Counted from the stretch's first letter, positions 35,014-47,339 are shown. The stretch is DNA of 64,000 nucleotides from Aurelia coerulea (GCA_039566865.1 CM076960.1:6620001-6684000); one strand, 5' to 3'. The notes: generated by a model from the letters alone, not told the origin. Program-made: numbers and translations.

Positions 35014-36407
35014 CCGGCTGTCCAAAATGATGTATTATCGTTTGATTCGATGGCCATTTTGTCTTACTATGTTCCGTGATAAATAAATTCACGTGATGTA
35101 ACAAATAATTACTGTGAGGTCAGAAATAGTGGAATTTTCTGAGGATTATCGCAAGTTTTACGAGAGCTACGACATTGGAGAGTGCTCTTTCATTTTCTAC
35201 CCATGAAGCTATTTATCACTGCAAAATAGTAAGACAAAATGACCGACCGCTGGTTTCAGTGATCGGGCAAATTTGTTCTTCTGATGGTCATAGCTCTATC
35301 ACTTTTCAATGGATTTTTACAGGAATGGCAGCAAACTTTATTTAAACGTCTGAAGAGCAACATCATATAAAAATTTGGCGAGAATCTTTTGCCGTTTTGT
35401 CGCAATCTTTAGGCAAACAGGGCACAATTTTGTTGGGACACCCTGTATGTCGTTCAGAGAATGTAAATTCAGTTAATACTGAGGTCAGAGAATACGAATA
35501 GGAGTTCAACCTTTTGTATTAAATCTACCGGGTGAGTCAGAAAAAAGGATGCCCGCTTGGAAGGCCACTGCTCCATGAATATTAAAGCAATAATATTGAA
35601 AAATGTCTTGTTTTATTGCCAATATATTCAATTTGGTTCAGTAATTTACCCGGCCTTAATCGGGCATTCCTTCCTGTGGATATGGAAGATTTTCTGCAGA
35701 AAGCCCCTTCCAAAACCTGCAAGAACGAATGAAAACAATGAGCACATTTTCCTTCCTAAACTTGATGACACTCACATAAATTCATGTATATTGTCCTCTT
35801 GGGAGAATAGATCCCTCTGAATAGGTCATCTATACCATATGAGGAGGACTTGTTCATCATTCCAAGAGGATAGCACGTGCACGTACGTGAGGATAGCGCG
35901 TGAATTTTAGCGTTCACAAGCCATTGCTGTAAGGCCATTGTAAGGCAGAAATGTTAGGGAAATTTGTTCATGATTTTGGGCACGTATTGAAGGATTTCTG
36001 AAGAGGCTTTCTGGAGAAAATCCCTCATAATTTCAGAATGGAGTGACCGATTTAAGTCAGGTAAATTTTATAGTAGATTTGAACATTTCTACCATTAAAC
36101 TATACATTTGCAGATATCATTGTCTTGATATCCAGGGAGCTGTGACCTTTTAAACGAGGATTCTTTTTTCTGACTCACCCGGTAAAATATTGACTGGAAA
36201 AATTTGTCGTTTCTTTCTCATGCCATCTAAAGCTTGACTTTGAGCAGGTTTATCGATCTTCTTTTCGACATGAAAACGCCGTGGTAAAAAATCTTAAATA
36301 CAATTTAGCCTTTAAGCAATAGAATAAGATAAAGTTTTGAAAATCAATTCATTGGTTGTGGACATGTAAGCAATCAAACAAGAATTACATCATTTTGGGA
36401 CACCCGA
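35014..36407. mobile_element. TIR MITE with a second MITE nested inside
   Basis: TA then CCGGCTGTCCAAAATGATGT at the left. The right end is ACATCATTTTGGGACACCCG inverted, then ATA. The MITE 35528-36182 sits inside it. A further TIR end (GGGACACCCTGTA) ends near 35450. Related to 43556-44152 and to 2341-2735. Confidence 0.6.
35528..36182. mobile_element. Mariner-type MITE (CCGGGTGAGTCAG family), complete
   Basis: TA at 35526-35527 and 36183-36184. Ends CCGGGTGAGTCAGAAAAAAG, inverted at the right. The uninterrupted target (ATCTAAAATGTTGACTGG) is present at about 2494 and 43915, proving a TA-duplicating insertion. Confidence 0.8.
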
Positions 36408-36629
36408 TATATTTAGTGTCCCAAAGGAAAAATTAAACAGATATGATCTGACCTGCGATGAAAATTTAATCTAGAGTCAATCCGAAATAATTTCAAAACG
36501 GTTCCTAGATAGTTAGCCTGGATATGAGTAACTTTTGCAGATAATAATGAATTCAAAGTTTTGTCTAAGCCTTTTTTGTGCTGGTAAAGTTCAAGCAGAT
36601 CAACAGATGGGATACTATGCGTGAGAATA

Positions 36630-37234
36630 CTGGGTGCGCCAAAATAAACTATGCACGTTTGGCAGGCCACAATGAATCATACACTTGACCGATTTTGAAC
36701 ATTTATGACTTAATTGTTAGCAGAAAGCTTGAATTAGATACTGGGATTTTTTGCAAATTTTTTCACTTTCAGTTTTAGAGCTAGAAGCGAGTTCCTTAAA
36801 ATTTTAGTTTTTGAAAAACACTAAAAACGATCAAAAAACATCTATCAATTTTTCCAAAGAATCGACATGAATGGACAAAGAGAGAACTTGTTCGTGGTAA
36901 TTTGAGATTTAGAAATCGACCAATTGTAATCTGCTGTACGAAAGTTCGTACTAAGCCCCCAAATCCCCCTGAAAACGTTTTCTCTTTGTTCATTCATGCT
37001 GAATCTTTTAAAATTTAATCAACGTTTTTTGATCGTTTTCAATGTTTTGGAAAACGAGCATTTTAAGAAACTCGCTTCTAGCTCTAAAAATTGAAAACGG
37101 AAAAATTTGCAAAAAGTCCTAAAATCTAATTCAGGCTTTCTGCTAACGATTAAGCCATAAATCTTCAAAATCAGTCCAGTGTACGACTTGTTATGGCCTG
37201 CCAAACAAGCATAGTTTATTTTTGGCGCACCCGG
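36630..37234. mobile_element. Mariner-type MITE (GGTGCGCCAAAATAAAC family)
   Basis: TA flanks. Ends CTGGGTGCGCCAAAATAAAC and (inverted) CCGGGTGCGCCAAAAATAAA, then CTATGC and GGCAGGCCA in both arms. About 605 bp, non-coding. Confidence 0.7.
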
Positions 37235-37558
37235 TATATTTGTTTCTTTGCTAATCCTTGTTTGCTGATCCTCGTTTCGTATCCCCAACAAATTCAGTGC
37301 GAGATTGCCATACTTGATTGCATACTTTTTCCTTCTTTTTTGTTCAATATAAAATCCTTACAAACAAACTACTTAACGCACTACAGACGAGCTACTTTAC
37401 TACACTACAAGGACGATACGATGGAGTGCAAGAGACCACGACAACTCCGCAGTCATTAACATAAAGAACGTATAACTAAACTAGAATTAAATGTACAGCT
37501 ACGAAAAATACACATGAACAATTTCTACTGATAAATACTAAGGTTCGTTTCACAGAGT

Positions 37559-38199
37559 GGGCGTATTCTTTTCGGCATCTGAAGTCTGCGAAGTCTTCTG
37601 AAAACGGTAGACTTCGCAGAGAAAAATAACAGTTACCAAAAGAATGCGCATTCTGGAAACGGTAGAGTTGGTAGACTTCGCAGACAAAAAATGCCAAAAG
37701 AATACACATTCTGAAAACGGTAGAGTTGGCAGACTTCGCAGACAAAAATCCCAAAAGAATGAGAATTCTAAAAGTTTGAGAGTTCGAATGTTATGTTGTG
37801 TTCGGCCGAGAGAATTGAAGCCATTGCAATGCATTATACTTTTGTTTTGAAAATCCCAAGAGAAAAGAATTTATGATACTTCATTGTATTTTCGAATGTT
37901 TTTTAAACTTTTTCATTCACGAAACAAGGCTCTTTGCGATCTTTCGGAAGTCTACCAGCTTCAGGAGAAGAAGGTTTCCGAGATCTCGGAAGTCTACCAT
38001 TTTCAGTAGAGCCCAAAAGAATACGTCAAAAATCTCTCGGAAGTCTACCGAAAACAGAATGACCAAAAGAATGGGCTTTCATAAACAATGATCTGAAGTC
38101 TGCGAAGTCTACCGTTTTCGGTAGAATGGCACCAAAAGAATGGGATTTTAGCATCTACTAACTCTACCGTTTTCAGAAGATGCCCAACAGAATACGCCC
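37559..38199. mobile_element. TIR element built from repeated AAACGGTAGACTTCGCAGAC units
   Basis: Ends GGGCGTATTCTTTT and (inverted) GGGCGTATTCTGTT. AGT on both sides may be a 3-bp duplication. Both arms hold repeated words CCAAAAGAATG, GAAAACGGTAGA and AGACTTCGCAGAC, in opposite orientation left and right. No coding capacity. Confidence 0.55.
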
Positions 38200-38377
38200 A
38201 GTAGTATGTTGAGCTAGCTTTGGGCAATCAGGTCTTATTCACAAGAATGGATGAACTGGAGATTCAATTGCATACTTTCACAATTCATTATAAAATGACA
38301 ATGCAAAAAGGTTGTGGCTTGCATTGATCACAAAGCAAATTTCTTGAAGGAAATTGCTTAAAAGCAAATTAAATATA

Positions 38378-38995
38378 CCAGGTGAACCAGAAAAAAGTTC
38401 CACTGTTGAAAATTCATAGCATCAAGAGTACTTGATGGATTAGAATGAATCAATATTTGCTTGACAGCCAAAAGATCGAAGTATGTTTGTGATTTTTCTC
38501 GCCTTCTTGTGAGCCCTGGAAACATTGAAAAATTCTAGTTTACAAAAACTTGCTGGTTGCAAAATGACTGAAAAAGGCCTAAAATATGTGATCAAATCAT
38601 AAAGGACTCCTCGCTTAAAACAGCAGAGAAAATTCAATTTCGCATGGGTGAGAGCTATCATATGCACATTTATTGCCATTGGATTAAAAATCTTTAGTAT
38701 CTACTTGAGACTCTATGTCTATAACTCTTGAGAGAAGTGAAACGTCTGTGAGTAGCGAGGAGAGTCCTAACGATTTGATGAAGTGTTTTAGGCCCTTTTT
38801 CAGTAATTTTGCAACCATTAAATTTTTGCCAAATTGAATTTAGCTATATTTGCAGCACTCCTAACAAAACGAGAAAAATCACAAAAAATACTTTGATCTT
38901 TTGGCCTTTAACTAGAATTTCAATCATTAAAATCCATGAAGTACTTGTGGTGCTATGAATTTTCGAAAGTGGGAACTTTTTTCTGGCTCACCCGG
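38378..38995. mobile_element. Mariner-type MITE (CCGGGTGARCCAGAAAAAAGTTCC family)
   Basis: TA flanks. Ends CCAGGTGAACCAGAAAAAAG and (inverted) CCGGGTGAGCCAGAAAAAAG. TTCATAGCA and AGTACTT occur in both arms. 618 bp, non-coding. Confidence 0.7.
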
Positions 38996-39430
38996 TAGAA
39001 TGGATTAAAATATCAGCAATGTATTTTTACAGATTGCCCATGGAAAATTAGCTGAAAGTCTATGAATTGTGATTTTATTCAACGAACTAATGAATTTAAA
39101 ACAAATAGTCAAAACCAAAAGTAAAGGAATCTTTATGACAACGAAGTCAACGTTTCTTCTTTGCATACATACTAAGTTCCTTGTTTTATTAGATGTTAGG
39201 CGAGATATGCTACCACCCTCTAATATTCAAAATAGATTATTCATTGGTTTTATTCGCAGAAATTTTCTCCTGACATCTGATGTAAATCAAACTATAGATG
39301 GTCTTTTTCGAAATATTATTGGTTTCACTTTTTCGTTATGAATGCTGTTAACAAGTTTTCTTTAGGAAATGTTTCAGATTATATACCGTATTAAGTAGAA
39401 TAACACAATTTTGTAGATTTTAGCACAGTG

Positions 39431-41080
39431 AACAAGGACAGATAATGTTGCAATAGGACTCGCTACTTTTTATTGACACCTAGATACAAAGCAATTTGTG
39501 ATTGCAGACAAAGGGAATTCCATGCTCTGTTGATCAAGACATAAACAAAAACAAAGCAAGCCGCAAAAATTGCCCTGAAACCCTGGTCGCTAGCTCGGTC
39601 GTTGTGCATTCCAGAAATGGTTTTAAAGAGCAAATATTAGCACATATCGAAAGAAGAAGGATATAACTAAACTTTTACCTCGGGCATTTTATTTTTTTCG
39701 TACAGAAGCTTAGCAGTAAATGTTTTCAATACATCTAAAAAGTATGAGAATTGAATCCCTCCCAATTGGTTTCTGCACAAAATAAGTAAAATGCCCGAGG
39801 CAGAAATTTAGATATATCCTTCTTCTTTCCATATGTGGTAATATTTGCTCTTTAAAACCATTTCTGGAATGCACAACGACCGTGCTAGTGACCCGGGTTT
39901 CAGGGAAATTTTTGCTGCTTGCTTTGTTTTTGTTTATGTCTTGACCAACCGAACATGGAATTCCCATTGTCTGCAATCACAAATTGCTTTGTATCTAGAG
40001 TGGTGTCGCCCATTATGCCCATGTCGTCGCGAAGTTCTGAGTTAGATCCAAAAAGAGCAATTAATGAAAAAGACCAAATAGCCAGATTATATCACCAACT
40101 ATTGGAGAAAAAGATCTGAAAGTATTGATTTTTTGCGTAAACTCTTTATACTGATTTTGGAAGATTTTAAAGAAGGGGGTAAAAACGTGGTTTTCTTCTA
40201 GCGTCGCCCATTATGGCCGCAAGAGAAACAATGAACACTACTCTCTGGTAAAAAGTTTTAATAAGAAAAACAGCTTTAATTACTGTTCTTTGTTTATCAT
40301 TTGGTACTTTAAACCCAAAAGTATCAATAAGAATTAACCTAAACTTCGAGTTTTGGCAATTGAAATACATGCTTCGAGTTGTTCAAAATCCTGCCTTATC
40401 TCTTGTGCATGGATGGATGAGTTTTGGCATAGTTTCTAAAATGAAAATAGACTTAATATAATTGCTGCGTTTTTTTTGGTTTCGATGATTTTCCAAGTCA
40501 GTAAGTAAGATTTTAACCCATATTGGTGTTTTTCTTAATAAATGTTGCATTTTGATATTTTGAAGCGATTGGAAACTTCTCTGGTAAACTGATGGGCATA
40601 ATGGGCGACGAAAATAGCAATTAGCAGCATTCAGACTTCATAACCTTAAATCTGAATCAGAAGTTACTTTGATTTGGTTTCATTATAGATTTCCTCTCTA
40701 GAGACAGGACTTCTGAAAAATCAAAGCATATCTCAAAAATTTCAAACTGCAAGGTGCCGAGCGAACGAAAAAGAAGGAAGGCATGTTAATAGAATCATGA
40801 GATTTGCAATACTTGAAAGAATCAATTAGAGATATGCACAAACCATCTCGTCGGGTTCCAATGCAAATGAATTGAAACTTCAGTGAAGGTCAAATCATGA
40901 TAAAACAGATGTCAGCGAAGATTTTCCGCGTAATTGCAATTTTATTACTGGTCGTCAGTCCCCTGAAATTTAATTGCTCTTGCTAGCCGGCCATAATGGG
41001 CGACCGGCCATAATGGGCGACGCTACTCTAGGTTTCAACGAAAAGTAGCGAGTTCTATTGCAACATTATCTGTCCTTGTT
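39431..41080. mobile_element. Mutator-like fold-back element, perfect 9-bp duplication
   Basis: AGCACAGTG at 39422-39430 and 41081-41089. Ends AACAAGGACAGATAATGTTG on both sides, then CTCGCTACTTTT. The left half is a palindrome related to 23959-24550. The right half (40008-41030) is a block bounded by inverted GTCGCCCATTATG motifs, with more copies at about 40201, 40601 and 40993. Confidence 0.75.
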
Positions 41081-41139
41081 AGCACAGTGTATCTCCGATA
41101 TTTTTGCAACTGAAGATGTTTTACTCTTTATGAAATTTG

Positions 41140-41153
41140 TGAATGAATGAATG

Positions 41154-41184
<31 letters not shown>

Positions 41185-41215
41185 AATTGATTGATAGATA
41201 GATTGCTTGATTGAT
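41140..41215. repeat. Tetranucleotide microsatellite (GATT/GAAT)n
   Basis: About 18 tandem units, first GAAT then GATT with a few changes, upstream of the beta-trefoil-like exon. Confidence 0.9.
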
Positions 41216-41262
41216 TGAACCAACGATTGTATGAAGTAACAAAGTATCCATCATCTTTTCAG

Positions 41263-41643
41263 TACCCCCATCAACAAACACATTCCTCATCAAACATTAC
41301 AGTGGTTTATGTGTTGCTTTGGATGCTATAAGTAATCACTTGATTTTGACTAGCAGCTGTGACGAGAAATTTATCCTAACATCCGGCAAAAACCTCAAGC
41401 ACTTCGAAAGTGGAAAATGTGCAGCACCTGAAAGTTTACGAAATGGTTCATTTATCAGACTTGAAGCTGACTGCAGTACAAATAACTCAAGATTTATTCA
41501 CACAGAAGAATATTCAGTGAAACATATCGCAACAGGGAAATGTTTTCATCCCTATGGTGACAAGCAGCGGCCGGTAGATGGCATAAAAATTGCTCTCTAT
41601 AGGGAATGCAGTGAGGACAGACTGCAGTTCAAGTTTATTTATG
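41263..41643 (+). CDS. Beta-trefoil (ricin-B-like) domain exon
   Basis: A 381-bp exon lies between acceptor TCATCTTTTCAG and donor GTAAGT, again phase 1-1. The product has three imperfect repeats of hydrophobic-x-x-SG-x-C: FLIKHYSGLCVAL, KHFESGKCAAP and KHIATGKCFHP. Each is followed by a strand ending in a Cys (LTSSC, LEADC, LYREC). This threefold pattern with paired cysteines is what a ricin-B-type beta-trefoil looks like. Such domains bind glycans and sit beside C-type lectin domains in mannose-receptor-like proteins. QxW motifs are not clear, so a related trefoil family is possible. Same strand and phase as the flanking exons. Confidence 0.65.
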
Positions 41644-41934
41644 GTAAGTTGGAATTTCAAAACTAAATGCTTGCCTAAATTTTATTTTGATAAAAGCAAT
41701 TTATAATATCAGTGAAGCTTATTTTTACCGTTTTGCCATCTTTTGCAATATCAAGTTCTTTCCAAAATTTTCCCTACTTTCTTGTTTAGCTCAGTCCTGA
41801 GAAAACTCTATATATGTTTTTTTAAGTAAATTTAGGCAACTTGTTTCTTCTATTTGTATAAGATATTTACAATAAATGTTACATTCTACAATACGTATGA
41901 TAACTGAAACAATACTTAAACCCCATGGCTTAGC

Positions 41935-42500
41935 CTGCGTCATGCTTGCTGCCACGACAATACTCCGCGAATGTATAGGGTCTGCCCAACAAAGTCCATT
42001 TAGCATTTCATGACTCATCAGAAATGAAAGCCTCGTTTTCGTTAATCTGCCGGAAGCGGTGACTTCGTGGATTCAGACACAGAGAAAGAAATGTCTTGTC
42101 AATTTTTGCAGCATTTCAATTCATCGATTATGCATTCATGAATTCTTTACTTCAAGGCTTATCTTGGAAATTATTCTGCAATTGTTAAAATTGTGAGGAG
42201 TTGATTTAGAATTTGATGCTGACGCGACAATGATCTTGCAATGAATGGAAGTTGTCAAACCAAACTGTTCTGCCCGCTGCGTAAATGCAAGTGCTGAGAG
42301 ATCGTGGCCTGGAGCTGTAACTTTCTGTACAGTCACTAGACTGCCAGATGCTCAGAGCAAGCAATAACTGTATTGCCTTATTGTTTAGAGGGATAGATCC
42401 TTATTTGTGGAACCCGTTTTCAGGAACATAATTGCAACGCAACACTCTAATTGGGACAATTGATTCTAGAATGAATTGGGTGTGGCTCTGGCCTAGGGGT
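41935..42500. mobile_element. Diverged relative of the TAGCCTGCGTGC Mutator-like element
   Basis: Starts TAGCCTGCGTCATGC. Then AACAAAGTCCATTTAGC and TCATCAGAAATGAAAGCCTC match 5270-5310, and the rest follows 5310-5890 with many changes. The right terminus is not found. Confidence 0.6.
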
Positions 42501-42671
42501 ACATGACTTATGTAACGGAGAATTAGGTTACAAATTCATGTCACGATTTTACGTGCGCAAAGGCGTAAAAAGATGCTGTTATAATTGTATTATAATTATA
42601 ATCTTGTTACTGTTATTATATTATCATAATACTTTATCGTCATTATTTGTTTCAAGATCTTGTACATACTA

Positions 42672-43464
42672 CCGGGTGTCTCAGAAAAAAGTACCCCCTT
42701 TTGACTGAAAACAGGAACCAAGCAATAAGATATCATTGCTCCCCGACTTCACAGCTAAATTTATCAATTTTTAACTTAGATGCACGTTCCTTGCATTTAG
42801 AAATCGTCCACCAAACACCGGAGATACAGGTTCGCAAAGTCAAAATTTATGGTGCACCCAAAACCAGAGGTTTTGAAAAAGGGCCTAGTTATGATTTGTA
42901 TCATGGACATTTTCCAAAGTACCTGTAGACTTTAAGTTTCCTTGTTTTTTGCTTTTGAAAAGAATGAAAGATGCATGGACATGGCGCTGATTAAACAAAT
43001 ATTGTAAAAATGTGGTTAGAGTGATAAAGTCGTGCCACATCTCCAAAATAAGCGTGCATGTGCTCCTTTCCTCTTCTTTAATACAAAACACTTGGGATCG
43101 AATGCAATGCAAGGAATGTTTCCTCAAAAGAAAAGTCACTTCAAGAACAATTGAAGTAATTCAAGATATAAAGCTTTTCAAAAATAAAAAATAAAGGTCA
43201 AAGTCGAAAATTCGTTTGCAAAATGCCTGTTTGTTGTCAAATTATGGCTAGGCCATTTCTCAATACCTCTGGTTTCAGGTGCACTCCAAATTTTGACCTT
43301 GTAAACTCACATCTCCGGTGTTTGGTGGTCGATTTCCAAATGCAAGGTATGTGCATTTCAGTTGAAGACCAACAAATGTAGCCATGAATTCAAAAAGTCC
43401 CGAAATATTATCGTTTTGTTGCCTTGTTGAGTCAAAAGGGGGTACTTTTTTTTGAGACACCCAG
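42672..43464. mobile_element. Mariner-type MITE (CCGGGTGTCTCAGAAAAAAG family)
   Basis: TA flanks. Ends CCGGGTGTCTCAGAAAAAAG and (inverted) CTGGGTGTCTCAAAAAAAAG, then TACCCCCTTTTGACT in both arms. CACCGGAGAT words lie further in. 793 bp, non-coding. Confidence 0.75.
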
Positions 43465-43555
43465 TATTATGAATATTATTATATAAATTCTTTACACACG
43501 TAATCCCTTAAGCAATATAAACTTCAAAATTAAATACATACTTATGAACATAGTA

Positions 43556-44152
43556 CCGGGTGTCCTAAAATGATGTATTATCATTTGATTGCTTATATGA
43601 CCATAACCGACGAGCCGATTTTCAAAAACTTTATTTTATCCGATTGCCGAAAGGCGAAATTGTATTCTAGGATGTTGGTTGTGGCTTAGGCCAATGTCTT
43701 CATGTCCAAAAGAAGATCGATAAACCTGCTCAAATTCAAGCCTTCTATAACATGGAAAAGAAACGATCTACTCTCCCAGTCAATATTTTGGATGTGATGC
43801 AAAAGGTTGAACTCACAATATGTCTTTCAAATAATATATGTCGTTTAGAGAATACGAATTCAGTTAATACTGAGCTCAGACAATACGAACAGGAGTTCAG
43901 CCTTCTGTATCACATCTAAAATGTTGACTGGAAAAATAGGCCGTTTCTTTTTCATGCCATCTAAGGCTTGAATTTGAGCAGGTTTAATGATTTTGTTTTC
44001 GACATGAAAACGCCATGGTAAAACCACAACCAACATCTTAAACTACAATTTAGCCTTTAGGCAATTAAATAAAACAAAGTTTTTGAAAATCGGTTCATTG
44101 GTTTTGAACATGTAAGCAATCAAACAATAATACATCATTTTGGGACACCCGG
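43556..44152. mobile_element. Mariner-type MITE (CCGGGTGTCCTAAAATGATG family)
   Basis: TA flanks. Ends CCGGGTGTCCTAAAATGATG and (inverted) CCGGGTGTCCCAAAATGATG, then TGATTGCTTA in both arms. 597 bp. Confidence 0.75.
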
Positions 44153-44239
44153 TAGATAAATTTAAGAATATATCCATAAAATAAATGTGTCTGGATGCTG
44201 TTCTTCGAGGGAGTCGTGTTTTCGATTCCAGGCTCAATA

Positions 44240-46440
44240 CATTTTTAGATTGTTTTTAAATTGATAGATCAAAGAGGGTTCTCTATTTTCAATTGGGATG
44301 TTATTCCAAACGCCAAGGCCGGTGTAGTGAAAGCCTTTTTTGTCTTTTCTATGTTGATCTTTGTAGCATATGAGTCAAATCTTTCAATAGGGCACAGGGA
44401 AACCCGCAAATATTCCAATTTCACGCTTTTAAGCCAATGATATCGTCGTATTCCGATCACATGACTGAATATAAGGCTTTCGAGATAAATTTTCGAGTAC
44501 CTTCACGAAAATAAAAATGGATATTCGAGTAATAAAGATACAGAGCTGGTTTTACCACGAATCGATTCGAGAGGCCTCACTCCACAGTTGTTTTTCTGCA
44601 TTTGGTTAAAATCTCGTCAGGGATCGGCGTTACATCGAATTTCATTCCTTCGAAAATTGGCCTATGTTCAAGAATTCTTCAGGAACGCTACAAATAAGAT
44701 ATAGCTTTCAAAATTTCACATGTTACGTGAATTATGTCCAGGAATAACATGAAAGTATTTGTTTGTGTTATTTTCGAAAATCCTAGACGAATTAAAGCTA
44801 TTTGCTGCGAAGAAAGCTAATGGGCCTACCTTCACCCGCAGCAAAATCCAGTAATCGGCATTAAATCACTCTTTCTCGCAATAATAACCAGCGGATACAT
44901 TAACGAATAACTTCACCACAAATCCAATTTCTTTCCACCATTTTATCATCGATAATTTCGATAAAATGTGACAAGACTTCACAGCCTCTGCAGCAAACCG
45001 TCCAACTACCGTCGATTCAAAGTTTTCCTGTTGCAAACACCAGGAAAGATTGCATAAAACAAAAGGTTGTGCAAGGCTCAGGTCTCCCATATGACGTAGC
45101 AAATAGTTACCTTTGATAATAGATTGTACACCTTTGAGAATAGATTGCATGGGAAATTTCTTTACACAAATTATGTACTTTTCCGAGAATTTGCAATCTT
45201 TGAGAAATGTTTTAATTTCTCTTTATTTTGCAACGATAGAATGCCTCCAGGAGTGTGCAATCTATTCTCAAAGGTGTCATTTTGCTGTGTCATATGGGAG
45301 ACCTAAGTCTTGCAAAGCCTTTTGTTTTATGCAAGTCTTGCAAGACTTCCAACGTGTTTGCAACAAGAAAACTTTGAATCGACGGTAGTTGGACGGTTTA
45401 CTGCAGGGGCTGTGAAGTCTTGTCACATTTTATCGAAATTATCGATGATAAAATGGTGGAAAGAAATTGGATTTGTGGTGAAGTTATTCGTTAATGTATC
45501 CGCTGGTTATTATTGCGAGAAAGAGTGATTTAATGCCGATTACTGGGATTTTGCTGCGGGTGAAGGTAGGCCCATTAGCTTTCTTCGCAGCAAATAGCTT
45601 TAATTGGTCTAGGATTTTCGAAAATCACACAAACAAATACTTTCATGTTATTCCTAGACATAATTCACGTAACATGTGAAATTTTGAAAGCTATATCTTA
45701 TTTGTAACGTTCCTGAAGAATTCTTGAACATAGGCCAATTTTCGAAGGAATGAAATTCGATGTAACGCCGATCCCTGACGAGATTTTAACCAAATGCAGA
45801 AAAACAACTGTGGAGTGAGGCCTCTCGAATCGATTCGTGGTAAAACCAGCTCTGTATCTTTATTACTCGAATATCCATTTTTATTTTCGTGAAGGTACTC
45901 GAAAATTTATCTCGAAAGCCTTATATTCAGTCATGTGATCGGAATGCGACGATATCATTGGCTTAAAAGCGTGAAATTGGAAGATTTGCGGGTTTCCCTG
46001 TGCCCTATTGAAAGATTTGACTCATATGCTGATCTTTGTGATTTCTAGGTTCTTACAGTTTCTGGTATTATAACGAGAGATCTCACGTTTGTGCTGATAT
46101 CTTTTCCTCAACTTTCTGGGCATAGTTTGTTGTTAATTTTGAAAAAAACTACTGCCTGATTAAACTTGATGAGAAATTCAACTTTTAAGCCATTCATCTT
46201 AAATTCTTGCATTTTATTATGGACAAAGTTCGGTCCTGGAAATGTTGTAGGGTATGCAATTTAGAGTGAGATAGGTTACTCCAAATGACATCAGCCTATC
46301 GAATATGACTTTCAACTAAGGCTCTATAGACAGAACGAGGTAGAAGGTTTGAGACTGGGGAAGGATGTTTTTAAGATGTTTCAAGGATGATAATCCAGCA
46401 TCAACCTTCCCTTTATGAGTCTAAAGTTGTCGTTCCAGCT
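44240..46440 (-). pseudogene. Old LINE RT C-terminal remnant, split by a fold-back element
   Basis: On the minus strand, 46440-46040 reads LSWNDNFRLIKGKVDAGLSS then LKHLKNILPQSQ with several later stops. 44355-44240 reads HYTGLGVWNNIPIENR then EPSLIYQFKNNLKMY and a stop. These are the thumb region and the terminal WN-IP-FK-LK motif of LINE reverse transcriptases. The two halves are separated exactly by the 9-bp-flanked palindrome at 44365-46030. Many stops and shifts show an old, dead copy. Confidence 0.65.
44365..46030. mobile_element. Near-perfect palindromic fold-back element, 9-bp duplication
   Basis: GATCTTTGT at 44356-44364 and 46031-46039. Ends AGCATATGAGTCAAATCTTT inverted at the right. 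Arms of about 760-790 bp are almost identical (for example CGACGGTAGTTGGACGGTTT). The centre at about 45120-45260 holds repeated AATCTATTCTCAAAGGTGT-like words. No transposase. A 9-bp duplication suggests Mutator-type mobilisation. Confidence 0.8.
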
Positions 46441-46454
46441 GAGTTTTTCATCTA

Positions 46455-47339
46455 CCGGATACGCCAAAATAAACTATGCACGTTTGGCAAGCCATGATCA
46501 ATCGTACACTGCACCGATTTTGAAGATTTATGACTTAGTCTTTAGCAGAAAGCCTGAAATAGATTCTAGGATTTTTTGCACATTTTTTTGTTTCCATTTT
46601 TTGGAGCTATAAGCAAATTTCTTAAAATTTTTGTTCTCAAAAACACCGAAAACGATCAAAAACGTCGATCAGATTTTCTAAAAACTGAACATGAATGGAC
46701 AAATAGAAAACGTTTTCCGGATGATTTGGGGATTTAGAAATTGATTAATGTAAACTACTGCACGAGCATGATTTCAAAGATTGGTCTGTTGCGAAATTCT
46801 GTATAAGTTGCAACTAAGTGCCGCCTCAAAAGCCGTCGCAAAATAAAAGAATTCAACAAGACTTTTTTCTTGCAGGCCTCTTGACGCTTCCCTGTTTGTC
46901 TTTTTAACCCCTTTAACACAGGAACACAACCTGCACCAAAGCATAAATTCAATAACATTACAAAAGAAAAGACATTCCTTTATATCCTTAAAATATTATT
47001 ACATTTCTCCCAATATAGTACGAACTCTCATAAAGCAGCTTACAATTAGTCGATTTCTAAATCCCAAGTCACCACGAAAAAGTTTTCTCTTTGTCCATTC
47101 ATATCTATTCTTTAGAAAGCTTGATAGATGTTTTTTTATCGTTTTCAGTGTTTTCGAAAACGAAAATTTTAGGAACTCGCTTGTAGCTCTAAAAACTGAA
47201 AACAGAAAAATTTGCAAATATTCCTAGAATCTAATTCAGGCTTTCTGCTAACTATTAAGTTTATGAATCTTCAAAATCGGTCCTGTTTACGATTTATCGT
47301 GGCCTGCCAAACGTGCATAGTTTATTTTGGCGCACCCGG
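46455..47339. mobile_element. Mariner-type MITE (GGTGCGCCAAAATAAAC family)
   Basis: TA flanks. The left end CCGGATACGCCAAAATAAAC and the right end are inverted CCGGGTGCGCCAAAATAAAC, then CTATGCACGTTTGGCA in both arms. A solo right end of the same family follows at about 47405-47532. Confidence 0.7.

Noticed and set aside
37559..38199. CRISPR-like array
   Set aside because: Units are inverted between the two halves, spacers are not unique or of constant length, and the context is eukaryotic with terminal inverted repeats.
39069..39341. 90-codon plus-strand open frame
   Set aside because: AT-rich, no motif, lies just after a MITE in an intron; probably chance.
45310..45528. ORFs within the 44365-46030 palindrome
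   Set aside because: The same frame appears in both arms only because they are inverted copies. No domain, start context or splice signal supports a gene.
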